The notes below the pieces were generated by a model that saw only the letters and a program-made list of their open reading frames with translations, was not told the DNA's origin and did no database searches. A DNA stretch of 64,000 bases. Source: Neoscytalidium dimidiatum (taxonomy: Eukaryota > Ascomycota > Dothideomycetes > Botryosphaeriales > Botryosphaeriaceae). The first letter of the stretch is position 1, and each line of letters opens with the position of its first letter. The position numbers and the translations under genes are program-made. The DNA is taken from positions 1,550,001 through 1,614,000 of the forward strand of contig CM074697.1 in the NCBI GenBank assembly GCA_037367355.1. Direction: 5' to 3'. Below, one piece after another: positions 51,995-62,593 of this stretch.

Positions 51995-52726
51995 ATTATA
52001 AGGATACAGATCCCGGCTTGTCAGTTTCTTCGATGCGACGGGTGAAACGGAGTTTGGTGTTGGATAGAGTGCAACCTTCGGGCGGGCTAACAACGCCGCC
52101 ACTTACAGCAAGTTGTGGCATTCGTCAGCGGAGAAATCTCAGCATGTGCAAACAAAGAGAGATTGTTTGAGACAATAGCAGCCATGGTAGCGCGAACGTT
52201 GGCGTGCCGGCCTCGCGCATTGCGCATTGAGCACGGGCCGCGCGAGAACACACAATAGCACCAATAGGGCGCTGCGCTGATTGGTGCAGCCAAGCGTCGC
52301 GCTCAGCTCCGGCCGGAGACGTTTGCTGCTGCTGCTATTGTCTGAATAACTATTGTCGCCGCGGCTGCTCCACTCGCACGGCATCAGTCCATTCCGCCGC
52401 ACAATACCTTCTCAATAGCCGAGCTGCACATGCTCCGGAAGGCTCTGCAACTTAGACTTACTGATCCTGGTAGCCGCCTGCCCGCTTGCTGTAATTGTGC
52501 AATGCAAGTCTATTGTGACCCCTGCAACACCATGCATATATCTGACCTTCCTCGCTGTCTTCTTCCTCGTAACTTCTCTTCACTCACCAGCTCTCACCCT
52601 TCTCAGTTGGCTGTCTTGCGTGGTAGTACCATTAACTCAATTCTTACTACACCATATATTCTCTTACTCACCGGTGTCTTTTCACTCACCTACTCTCCTC
52701 TCGCTCTTCTCACCTCAACCCCAGCA
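51995..52726. other. Spacer and leader before the polyQ protein
   Basis: 732 bp between divergent genes. The right part (52540-52726) is CT-rich with CTCACC repeats, a typical leader. The frame of the next gene is open back to an ATG at 52430, but that part has no conserved look. Confidence 0.4.
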
Positions 52727-53551
52727 ATGGACCTAAACTCACTCCTCCACGCCCATAACAAAATAATGGCCGACCGCGCTACCTCTAACACCACCGTCCG
52801 CAGCAGCAGCAGCAGCAACATGGCCAGCAACCAACAAGACGCCCCTCCACCCGCCTACTCCACCCTCACGGCCCCCAACCCACACCTCCCCGCCATCATG
52901 CCCGACCTAGCCTCCACCCTCTTCACCTACCACCACGATGACGACGATGACGACACCTCCTCCATCGCGTCTTCCTCCTCCACCGACCATCACGGAGACG
53001 ACCACCAAACCCTCACCATAAACGCCGCAACCACCATCCACGGCTCCTCCAACACCATCACCATTCCCCCGGTCGACGGCCCGCGCCTGACCGCCATCCT
53101 GCTCTCCCTCCTGCACGGAAATCTGCCCACACAACAACAGCAACAGCAACAGCAGCAGCAGCAGAATATGCACCTACCACGCATGCCACAGCAGCAGCAT
53201 CACCTTCCCGGCCAACTTCCCGGCACCCGCCCACTAAGCGTGCGCATCGACTGCGGCGTGCGCATCGTCGGCGACGGCAACGTGTTGGGCCCGGCGCAGC
53301 AGCGCACCGCCGAGGTGAGCAGCAGGACCCCGGCGGTGATCACGACGAACGGCGGTGTCATGGCGTGCAGTGGCAGCGGTCAGAGCGGTCGAATCGTGGT
53401 GCCTGGTGGGCCGATGACACCACCGGAGACGCCGCCGGGGGCAGGAGAGGATGAAAATGGCGGTGTCGGGGCGACGAGGAAGAGGAAGGCGGAGGGGGGA
53501 GTGGAGCGGCAAGGTGGGTGTGTGAAGAGGGAGAAGGTTGAGAGGTGCTAA
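52727..53551 (+). CDS. PolyQ/poly-D hypothetical protein, 274 aa
   Basis: I start at ATG 52727 (MDLNSLLHAHNKIMA), where the composition becomes protein-like; an upstream ATG at 52430 would add 99 residues of leader-like sequence. The protein has the short motif DAPPPAYSTL, a poly-Asp run (HHDDDDDD), a Thr/Asn-rich block LTINAATTIHG with NTITIPPVDGPRLTAILLSL, an uninterrupted polyglutamine run of 11, a second block RPLSVRIDCGVRIVGDGN, and a basic end TRKRKAEGG. The two blocks could pair as beta strands. No known domain, no signal peptide. The TRKRK tract could be a nuclear signal (inference). I do not assign a function. Confidence 0.65.
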   Translation: MDLNSLLHAHNKIMADRATSNTTVRSSSSSNMASNQQDAPPPAYSTLTAPNPHLPAIMPDLASTLFTYHHDDDDDDTSSIASSSSTDHHGDDHQTLTINAATTIHGSSNTITIPPVDGPRLTAILLSLLHGNLPTQQQQQQQQQQQNMHLPRMPQQQHHLPGQLPGTRPLSVRIDCGVRIVGDGNVLGPAQQRTAEVSSRTPAVITTNGGVMACSGSGQSGRIVVPGGPMTPPETPPGAGEDENGGVGATRKRKAEGGVERQGGCVKREKVERC

Positions 53552-54442
53552 ATGTGGGTGGTTTTGTTCTGTGAGCTTGTTCACCTGCTGATTGGGACGG
53601 AATGGTAATGTGAGACAGTGGACTCTACTGCTCGATTTGGAGCGCTCTCGGCATATGGAGCGGACGATGATGATATGAAACACATGCTGGCGACTTTCCC
53701 CGGATATTGAAGGAAATAAAAATGCGGTATCATGGCGAGGATTCAGGAATATTTCCTACATGACTGAATCAGGCCACATATTTTTTTTCGTTGCGAAGAT
53801 AGCGGCATTATTTCTTTTTATTTATGGCGTTCGCTTTCAGCGGAGTAATGTTTTGAGATGCGGAAACCCGCTCAGGAATCGAAGCCGAAGAAGGGGAAAA
53901 TTTTGATAGCAGGGATCGGACAGTCAAACCCTTCTCAATGATAACAATAGCACCTAATACTCGAGGCATTATTCCTGTTTCCTCTTTGATGTGGAAAAAA
54001 ATAATAATCGTACAACATACGCGAGAGGCTTACCTTCTCGCAATCTTTGAAGCTTTGGTTGAAAAAGGGGCAAAATGCAGAACTTCATCAGATCGTGCCG
54101 TAATCTTCTCCATGACACCGGAATGCTTCCTAATGAGACCTTGCCCATTCCCGTAAAAGTCTGATGATCCATTCAACAACAAATGGAATATGCTCTTTTT
54201 ACCTTCTGTCCCCTGCAATGGATGGGAAAAAGGAGTAACCTAGGCACAACACTACGTAATAGCGTTACAGCCGCATCGGTGAAAAAAGCTCCTTAGGGGC
54301 GCGGAGGAGAGAAAACGCCCAAACACCTAATGAAACGGTGGGAGGATAAAGTAGCAGACCGGTATCCTCGAAAAAGAAGTGATACTCCATAAGCCTGGTC
54401 TAGAGTCAAGAAAGGCGAAGAAAGGGGCGCCTAACAAGACGA
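53552..54442. other. Spacer between the polyQ gene and SFH1
   Basis: 891 bp, AT-richer than its surroundings, with a T-tract at 53781-53788 and no supported gene. Both flanking genes end here. Confidence 0.4.
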
Positions 54443-56358
54443 TCACCGCCGAGTATGGGCATCGTAGATAAAAAGGTTGTGCGACCACGGCGGAAGTTTC
54501 TTGTCCCGTTCGTACAAGTAGCCGCAATTGTGGCAGAGTGTCTGCAAGGTACAACCGTTAGCGTCTGGGATGTTGAGGCACGTTTCAAACCCTGATGAAC
54601 TTACCCTGGGACCGTTGGGCCCGTCTCGCACAGCCCACACCGCAGAACCATGTACCAGACAGTGCGAGCACCGCCAGTTCTGCCTTTCCCTGTACGCATG
54701 ATATTGTTAGCTCGCCGTGGCAGGGAATGGACAAGTTAGTGTTCACTTACCACTCCTGCAAACCTCCGCCTTGCCCGCCATATCCGCCCGTCGTATCTGG
54801 GCTGTCCCTGTTCGCCGGACTCAAGCTTCGGAATCGCCGCTTCTTCTTGCTGCGCTCACCTCTGCCCATACGCTCCTCAGGGTCCGGATTTGCGAAGTAA
54901 TCACTCTGTGTCGGCATGCCACCTGACATATTGGCTGTGCTGGAGAAGCGTGCTGTCTCACGACGAAGACGACGGATCTGACGTTCACGGTCGCCCTCAC
55001 GTTTCTCAATCTCCTCCTTGGACAGTATCTCCACCTTGGGTTCCCATTCGTCTGCTAAGTGTTCTGGATCATATCGCCACCCAGCCTCGGCACCTTCGGC
55101 GGCTTCATTCTCGATTTCTCCGTAGCCCACTAATCCGCCGTTCTCGCAAGCTTCCTTCTTCAGCCGCAGGACAGCCTCGTAGATAGCATGTGTCATAGCT
55201 GGCACCCATTCACCGGCGAGACCGAGGTCGGCGCAAGTCTGCTTAGCAAATATTTCGGCAAAGCCTGGAGGGTGCAGCAATGACCATTCGAACTTGTCGC
55301 TGTACAGGCGGTTGAGAAGATTGATGTTCAGGCTAATGATGCAGCGATACGTGTCATCTGGATTGTGGACATCTTCAGTGGGCAGAGGTGCTGCCGTGGC
55401 CGAGATGCTGCTACCATTTTGTCCAACTGGAATCGGAGTGCCGTTTGTTGGGCCTGGCGTGGATGCAAAAGCGCTAGCCGGTGCTGGCGTTGAGGATTGC
55501 TCACGAGGAGTTGCTGGCGGTATAGCAGACCGGGGGGCTGTTGTTGCGCCGTTGGCGGTGTTCGTAGAATGGAACAGCGGATGCATGGCAACTCCCGCGT
55601 ACTCTTCCAACTGTTGGCGTATCTGACTGGCAATTTGGGCGACGATCACTGGCTTCCTGTCGTTGGGAAAGTCCAGCTCCTCCACGAAAACCTTGGCGAA
55701 CTGATCTGGCGTAGTCAGCGCCTCATGCAAGTTCCACAAGAAGGCATCTTTCAGCCTGTATGCAGGTGTGATATCGGGCTGTTTGTATGCAAGCAGACTT
55801 TCGTCAATGCCAAAGTCACGGGCGTTGTTCGGTGTAGGCAGGGGTGCCTCCGGCCGGAAGGGCTGGATGTCGAGATCGATACGGATTGGAATCAAGGTGA
55901 GCGGCAAATGCGACTGTATCTGGAGCTGCTTCTCCGTCCTGCAACCAGTTAGTTCGACGTACACAATCAACGCGCGATAGGTGAACACACAATGCGCGCT
56001 TCGGCTTGCCCATCCACTCTCTCCAGATGCCCTGCACCTCGATTGGTGCCGTAAGCTCCTTGCCCAACTGTGAGGCGTCCTGGCCAAGCTTCGCCTGAGG
56101 ATCATCCTGTTGTCTCAGACTTCGTAAGCCTGTAGGCCGCCTCCGGGGGCCCTCGCTATCCTCGAAGTCGTCGTCGTCAAAGCCATCTTCAGCGTAGTTG
56201 ATAGCGGTGGTTCCTCTTTTAGTGGTGCGCGCCGGGGGGATTTGGGTGAGCTGCGGGATGACAGGCTGCAGCAGCGAGTTGCCGTAGGTGCGAATGCGCG
56301 GAGCGTAGCTAGAAATGAAGGCCTGGGGCGGGTTGGCCTTCGCGGTGACGGACGACAT
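54443..56358 (-). CDS. sfh1: SNF5/INI1 chromatin remodelling subunit (Sfh1-like), 579 aa
   Basis: Minus strand, four exons: 55991-56358, 54751-55938, 54605-54689 and 54443-54541; introns of 52, 61 and 63 nt. The N terminus PQAFISSYAPRIRTYGNSLL and KRGTTAINYAEDG fit fungal Sfh1/Snf5. The SNF5 domain has two repeats: LTLIPIRIDLDIQPFR through KDAFLWNLHE and FAKVFVEELDFP; then YRCIISLNINLLNRLYSDKFEW, PPGFAEIFAKQTCADLGLAGEW. The last two exons add a GATA-like zinc finger: WRCSHCLVHGSAVWAVRDG, then TLCHNCGYLYERDKKLP (C-x2-C...C-x2-C). The protein is a core subunit of the RSC or SWI/SNF remodeller. Which of the two (Sfh1 or Snf5) is my judgement from the N terminus. Confidence 0.9.
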
Positions 56359-57685
56359 GGCGCACAGGTGCTGAAGCCAACAGGCTGCGCGCGGTGTCGT
56401 AAAGATCAGCGGGAACGCGAGGTCGGCGGACTCGAGGCAGGTGCTCCGCGCAACCGAGGCGAAAGGGCGATAACGGGTGACAAGTTAGTCGATCATGCGC
56501 TGGAAAGACTTGGAAGGTGGACAGGTGCAAGGTCGTAGCCAGTGATGCAGATGTTCGCGAACGCGCGCAGCCGCCCAGACAAGGGAAGCGGATTCCACGC
56601 TAAGCCGCCGGCCGCGTATTTTTCGCTCGTCAACACCACGCCAAGCATCCCAACGCACCCCTTGAGATCGCCACCACAATCTTGCATGGTATCGTCAAAA
56701 CCGTAACATAGGCCCATACATCACAACTTGTGTTACAAGCAATCCACGGCTTTTGCTCAGCTTGTACTGCCATCAACAAGGCAGTGACTCGCCACGAGAT
56801 CTCTCTATGAACGCGTTCCAAAACCGAAGCTCTTTACAGGCTGAGCAATCCACGCTACTTTCACCTCTCTAGATGCATCGATACTGGCTTGAATTTCTAT
56901 GATTCTGACTTAAACCACCAATGCATTTTCCAACAGGTGACTATCATTGAGGGTATCCAAGACAAAGCTATGCTGAAGCGGAGGGTTACTTTCAAGCAGC
57001 TCTGCATCCCGCTGGAAACGTCTACTGTCATAAGTATGGATGATTCAATTCTCTCTAATTCACATACATTTTTCGTGCTGCTAATGTTCTTCCGGATTAC
57101 GGAACCCTCCGTTTCTCTCGGTTGTTATGCGCTAAAACCGAGAGTAGAGTCTGCATAGAGCAATACCCTCGCATAAACTCGAGCCTATGATGGTTTCTCC
57201 CGGTACTAGCACTGTGTACTAGCCATGATGCTCACCAGGAGCGGTAGCAACTTCGCAAGGCCAAATTTTGTACTCTAGTTCCACTTCACTTGCCCCTAAC
57301 AATAGCAGAAGCCGCCCTCCCGTGATTGTAACACGTTCCTGAATAGTGGATGGCACACTCGTGAAAGTTTGATCCAGAACAATGAGTAAGGCTGCGCAAG
57401 ACATTCACTTGCTCATTGTTCTATTCCAAATGGCTCCGCAGTCTATTGAATTCCACTTCTGTCTATCACCAAGGCCGGCCCGCCTCCTTTATAAAACTCA
57501 TCCTTCTACTTGGTATACTAGAATCTTTCGAGTCCCTCTCTCTTCAACAGACCCATACCTTTGATTGCGGCTCTCTTTCAACAACTTCACGACTCCATCT
57601 GGCAGGACCAGACTTCCTTTCCCACATCGTCAAGCCGGCCTTTCCGAGTTTTGAGAACTCCACTCCTTCCACGACGGCCATCAAC
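56359..57685. promoter_or_regulatory. Divergent spacer SFH1 / AA11 LPMO
   Basis: 1.3 kb. TATAAAA at 57490-57496, about 190 bases before the LPMO start, is a likely TATA box. The left end is the SFH1 promoter. An open frame at 56889-57158 has no family features and is not called. Confidence 0.45.
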
Positions 57686-58999
57686 ATGCTCACTCCCGCA
57701 GGCGCCGTCATTGCTTTTGTGGGCAGCTTTCTTGCTTCCGCCGCCAATGCCCACATGATCATGTCGCACCCCGTACCTTATGGCGTAAGCACCTTGAACA
57801 ACAGCCCTCTGGGCAACGACTACCCTTGTAAACAACGCGCTGGCGTGTACGACATCACTGAGATGAACAACATTCAAGTCGGTGAACCACAAACCCTGAG
57901 TTTCAACGGCACCGCAGGCCATGGGGGCGGCACGTGTCAAGTCAGCGTCTCGCTCGATAAGAATCCCACCGCCTCCTCCGTCTTCAAGGTCGTTCACAGC
58001 ATCGAGGGCGACTGCCCTGGCCCTATCTCCCTCCCAGATACCTTCCAATTCGCGCTCCCCAAGGGTTTCCCGAATGGCGAATACGCACTGGCTTGGACTT
58101 GGTTCAATAGGGTACGCCACTTCTCCAATCCCTCTTCCTCTCATGCCCATCACTAACGCCGAGTAAAACCGCAGGTCGGTAACCGCGAGATGTACATGAA
58201 TTGTGCACCCATCACAGTGACTGGTGGCGCTGACAACAACGACGTCTTTGACCAGCTGCCCGACATGCAAATCGCCAACATCCCCTCAACGACGTGCCGC
58301 TCCGTCGAGAACACCGTCCCCATCCTGCCCAACCCAGGTTACTCACTGGAGCGTCATGGCGTAGGCCCCTTCGAAAACATGACCGGCGACTGCGGCTACC
58401 ATTCCTCGCCGCTGCCCGCGATGGGCCACCAGCCCGCGATGGGCCACCAGCCCTCGATGGGCCAGGAGCCGGATGAGCCACAGGCCAACTCCAGCGCCGT
58501 CGCTGCACCAATCCCCCCTCAAGCGTCTTCCACCGACCCCTGCGACCCATGTGCGCACCTGCCGAAGAGCTTCACGACTTCCACGATTCCTACCTCGAGC
58601 GCTGAAACACTTGCAGCCTCCCCAACTGTACTCCCGCTGCCAGTGAACCCTCCCAATCCGCTCGACAGTCCCGCGCCAGTGGATTCTCCTGCCCCAATCA
58701 ATGCCCCAGTGCCAACCGACACTCCTTCCGCGCCCATCGCAACACCCGCCACCGCTCCCCTCGGCTTCAACAGCACCATGGGCATCGATACCTGCTCCTC
58801 TGACGGCGCCATGCTCTGCAACGGCCTGACTCAGTTTGGCATTTGCAACTTCGGCAAGGTGGTCTGGCAGCCCGTGGCGCCCGGCACGCAGTGCAAGGAC
58901 GGCCAGATCGGTCTAGCGGAGAGGAGCAGGATCAAGAGATACCTCCGCTTCGCCAGGCGCCGCGGCCAGCACGGCGTCAACTACCACCACTACTACTGA
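57686..58999 (+). CDS. Lytic polysaccharide monooxygenase, AA11-like, with X278-like module, 416 aa
   Basis: Exons 57686-58111 and 58175-58999 around a 63-nt phase-0 intron. A signal peptide (MLTPAGAVIAFVGSFLASA) ends before NA-HMIMSHP, so cleavage would expose the N-terminal His of the copper histidine brace. The second His lies in GTAGHGGGTCQVS. TLNNSPLGNDYPCKQRAGVY, SLSFNG-like and AWTWFNRVGNREMYMNCAP are AA11 blocks. After about residue 200 comes a Pro/Ser/Thr-rich linker with MGHQP repeats, and the C terminus has a Cys-rich module (DTCSSDGAMLCNG, FGICNFGKVVWQPVAPGTQC) like the X278 module linked to AA11 enzymes. AA11 enzymes oxidatively cleave chitin; wall remodelling or nutrition is likely. 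The last residues are basic and His/Tyr-rich. Confidence 0.88.
58419..58468 (+). repeat. In-gene MGHQP tandem repeat
   Basis: Three 15-18 bp units encode MGHQPA, MGHQPS and MGQEPD inside the LPMO linker. Confidence 0.8.
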
Positions 59000-59647
59000 A
59001 GGCGGTACGATGGGACAAGAGAACTCTGGTGGCGTGGGCGTAACGTGGGTTCGGCACTGAGATTCTTTGTCTCCGGCTGGGGAGAGCTAGCGTGCATCTT
59101 CTAGGATTTAGAATAGGTATATAGCACTGGGAAGTACTATTGCACACCTTTATTTTGATTACTATTGTGCGTGAAAGTGTATGTCATGCTCCGCAATACG
59201 GCCCCATGGATGGTCCAGGATTTTATTCGCAAAGACATATCTGCTGCTACGTCCAGAAAATATGTCTCTAACGTCTCTTCAATATTGTTTGAGCACCTGG
59301 AGAGTCTTGAGCACTTAGCCGGAACTCTTTTAAAAAAAGATAGTGGCAGTGGCTTTGTCGAGGACGTCGGTCAAGTATCCTTTGTTAAATTTGCATCGGT
59401 TGTTGTGAAGTGCTGTGGTATGCGCATGAATTCGGAGGAGTTCTTTGTCTGCACCCATGTGCAGTGCCCACTCTGAGCCCGGACTTCTTTGGTGAACTCT
59501 AAACTTCGTATGCGAGCTCAACTCCTGACTTCGTCACCCATCAAATAACCAAAACACTCCAATAACCAAACGATTAACGAATGCACCTTTTCCTAGCCTA
59601 CCACTCCCTTTGCTGCCATAAGTTATCCTCAAACACCTGTCGTTGTA
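59000..59647. other. Spacer between LPMO and the large hypothetical gene
   Basis: 648 bp of AT-rich sequence without a supported gene. A 103-codon frame at 59165-59476 has no conserved feature. Confidence 0.35.
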
Positions 59648-62077
59648 ATGCAAGCGACACATTCCGACAACTCGGCGTTAATTTCAGAGAGCTTCAGCAG
59701 CGAAAGAGAACAAGTGATTACATATCACGAGGACGAGGAAACAATAGCCAAACCCTTGGCACGGAAGGGCGGCTCCAACGATCTTGGGGCGGAGATCAAA
59801 GATACTGATCACGAAGCGGGCGATAAGCATTTTCCAGACGCCTACGGCGACGCCGACGCCGACGAACAGCAGGACGATGACGGAGTTCCGGACACCGGTA
59901 ACAGTAGATTCCGCAACGAAAATATAGATACAGCTGGTAGTGACGAGGGATTTGACGAGTTCGACTGGGAGGACGAAAACGGTCAGAATTCCCGCGACGA
60001 GATCCCTTGCAGGCCACCCTCGTCGTTTGAGTTCCCCGATGAGGACGGAGACAGGATGCACAGGCTCGAGGAGGGCGATAACCAAGACGTACCTGTAGTA
60101 GCCGATGATGGGTTCCAAGTCCAAGAGGATGAAGACGAAGGTGGGAGCGAAGATGAGAATGAGGATGTGCGATCCACTCGACAACCGGGCGATTATCCCG
60201 AGGAACAAGTCAGATCAGTTAACGGAGACCCAGCAGCCGCCAGTAGTTGGCAGCACGCCGCCGGGCCAAACGTAGCAACATTACCATCTCTTCCTCAATT
60301 CGATGGCGATAGCGCATCCAGTGGCAGTAAATTGGATCCAAGAAAGCTGAGTACGTACTACCGGGCCTTTACTTTGCGAGAAAATGAAAGCAATCGTTTG
60401 AAAGACGTCCGGGCAAGAAAGGGGGAGGCCAGTGGCAACAAACAGCCCCGACTATCCGGGCTTAGAAAAAGTTTCAGCGCGGAGGACATCGAAGTCAATC
60501 CCACGAGCCCAACATCTCCAGGCTATCCTGACTATGAAAAGGCTGTCTGTTGGGAAGACGGGGTCCACCTACCAGATCCTTCGCCCCGTCCTCGTTCTGC
60601 ACCACCACGTATGGAACCCGCCAGCGACTTCGATTGGAGCAACTTCGACTGGAGCGACGACGAAGACATTTCCGAGGAGGAGGAGAAAACGGACACGGAA
60701 AATCAAGTGAGCGGCTTGGACGAGCGAGAGAGCTGGGAGACGTTGCAAGCAAGCTCGAAGCCACTAGCCGCAGAATACGGAGAACTACGACCGAAGACAG
60801 GAGCTGAATGCGTCAAACGTAGTCAGTCAGAAGAATACCTGCGCGAGCAGCGAAATATAATCCGGGAAGAGCGCGACGAGCGGACGTTCTTGCATATGCA
60901 GACCGACCAATTGAACTTTGTGTTGGATAATTTCGATTTCCGTGCAGTATCGTTACGCTTTCAGTTAGAGAATCAGGGACGGATGTTTTCCGGGGAAGAA
61001 AGGAGAATTATGGAAATGGTAAAGATGTACTGGGCGGAAGACCTAGGCAGATTGAAGCATGGTTGGAGAAGAGACACGGAACAATGGCGGGAAAGACATG
61101 AGAAGTGGTCTGCGGCATGGGCAAGCGAGAGAGGAAGATGGGCCGTGGCGTGGGAAAAGGAGAAGAAGAAATGGGAAAGGGAGCATAAATTGCTCATAGA
61201 GGCGCTCAAGCAAGCAGAGCGGGCTTTGGCGAGGAGCAATTACTGGAGCATGCAGCTCGACACGTCCAAAAAGGCGCCAGGAGCGAAGCTAAGCCTTGTT
61301 TTCGGGGAGTCGCTCGCAACCTCGCCTACTTCTCTAGCATTGCCTGGTTCGGTCGCGTGTGATGGAGGTGTGAAGGCGTCTGATGCAGTTGAGGCCGTAA
61401 TTCCCGAAGGCATGGCAACTACCTCTCCGGCCTCACCTGAGCGATCGTCGCAAACGCCGAAAGAGATACTGCGGGGTAAGGAGAGTGTACCGCCGAGGAC
61501 AAAGCCAACACTGAAGAAGCGGGTATCCGTAGCTGAGGGAAAGAGGACGCAGTCAGTTCCAGAGCCAACGCCAGATGTTGGATTTTGCACTTCTGGGCTA
61601 AATTTGAGGGAGTTTGAAGATGTCGAAGGGAAAGCAAAAGTAGTAAAGAAGGAATTGGCAAAATTTAGGGAACGATGCTTCCTCAGTCAGGCCATGCTTC
61701 TGCATCAGGATACGGAGAAGACGCAAATGATGCGAAGTCTTGTTTCGAAGGCAGCAGACACAATCGAGCGGATTCAAATACGGCTCCTCGCCGAGCAGCA
61801 AGAGATCATCTCGGTGGAGAGGGCGTTGGGGATGACGGGAGACGACATCATTATATCTCTGTCGGAAATCAGCACGCGGATCATGCGCGAGCCTCCGAAT
61901 CCGTCGGAAGCACTTGAGCAGCGTGAGAGGGTTCGGGAGGAGGCGATGGGTCGGCTGTTCGAGATTGCAGAAGAAGTGTTGAGGAAAACACATCGAATTC
62001 AAACGGCGCAGCAGGGTGAGCTGGAGTGTGTCTTTCCAGGCGGAAAATTTGTCTGGGAATTACCAAAGGTATTGTAA
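59648..62077 (+). CDS. Large acidic, coiled-coil protein of unknown function, 809 aa
   Basis: An intronless 2.4-kb frame from ATG 59648. I do not recognise the family. Residues 1-200 are strongly acidic (AYGDADADEQQDDDG, GFDEFDWEDENGQ, EDEDEGGSEDENEDV). Around residue 330 come two short Asp/Trp repeats, FDWSNFDWSDDED. Residues about 390-560 are helical and charged with many Trp (MVKMYWAEDLGRLKHGWRR, EKEKKKWEREHKLLIEALK), a probable coiled coil. A Ser/Pro/Thr linker follows, then a second helical region (from about 660) to the end, GGKFVWELPKVL. Codon use is normal and the frame has no stops, so a real gene is likely. Such architecture is common in cytoskeletal or cell-wall-linked fungal proteins, but this is only analogy. 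Confidence 0.75.
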   Translation: MQATHSDNSALISESFSSEREQVITYHEDEETIAKPLARKGGSNDLGAEIKDTDHEAGDKHFPDAYGDADADEQQDDDGVPDTGNSRFRNENIDTAGSDEGFDEFDWEDENGQNSRDEIPCRPPSSFEFPDEDGDRMHRLEEGDNQDVPVVADDGFQVQEDEDEGGSEDENEDVRSTRQPGDYPEEQVRSVNGDPAAASSWQHAAGPNVATLPSLPQFDGDSASSGSKLDPRKLSTYYRAFTLRENESNRLKDVRARKGEASGNKQPRLSGLRKSFSAEDIEVNPTSPTSPGYPDYEKAVCWEDGVHLPDPSPRPRSAPPRMEPASDFDWSNFDWSDDEDISEEEEKTDTENQVSGLDERESWETLQASSKPLAAEYGELRPKTGAECVKRSQSEEYLREQRNIIREERDERTFLHMQTDQLNFVLDNFDFRAVSLRFQLENQGRMFSGEERRIMEMVKMYWAEDLGRLKHGWRRDTEQWRERHEKWSAAWASERGRWAVAWEKEKKKWEREHKLLIEALKQAERALARSNYWSMQLDTSKKAPGAKLSLVFGESLATSPTSLALPGSVACDGGVKASDAVEAVIPEGMATTSPASPERSSQTPKEILRGKESVPPRTKPTLKKRVSVAEGKRTQSVPEPTPDVGFCTSGLNLREFEDVEGKAKVVKKELAKFRERCFLSQAMLLHQDTEKTQMMRSLVSKAADTIERIQIRLLAEQQEIISVERALGMTGDDIIISLSEISTRIMREPPNPSEALEQRERVREEAMGRLFEIAEEVLRKTHRIQTAQQGELECVFPGGKFVWELPKVL

Positions 62078-62593
62078 AAAACTGGAAGGCAAGGGAGAGA
62101 AGGCACTGGGGTTGGTGGCTAGGTAGGAAAGTAATGCATGGCTTAATTACACTCCGAAAGACAGGGATTCACCAGGGAGACGCGTCAGTTGGCTGAGGTC
62201 GACTGGGCAGGGTCAGCGATAGCGTTTGATGGCGTCTTTGTGTTGTGGCCGTGGCGGGTGGTGTTGGGGCTGAGGGCTGAGGGTTGCGTAGCGCGGGTGG
62301 CTGGAGGGAGCGTGATTGCGGAGGGTTGGGCTGCAGGCAGGCCCAAGATAGCGGCTGCCTGCCCTGTGGCATGCCTGCCCTGCCCCGCCACAAAGTTGAC
62401 ATCATCGGCAACCCGGGAGGCCCCTGCGCTGGAAGTCGGCAAGCGGCACAAGCCCCAGCTCTGGCTTGACTCGCGCACCCTCGCCCTACAACTGTCTGCT
62501 GACATTCCTCTCTCACCTTCTCCCTCAGCTCCAGTCTGTCAGCGTTAAATTCCTCGTCTTCCCGCTGCTGAGGAGCCAACCCACTCGCCCACC
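62078..62593. other. Spacer and promoter before het-C
   Basis: 516 bp; the last 100 bases are CT-rich leader. Frames on both strands are GC-driven and unsupported. Confidence 0.4.
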
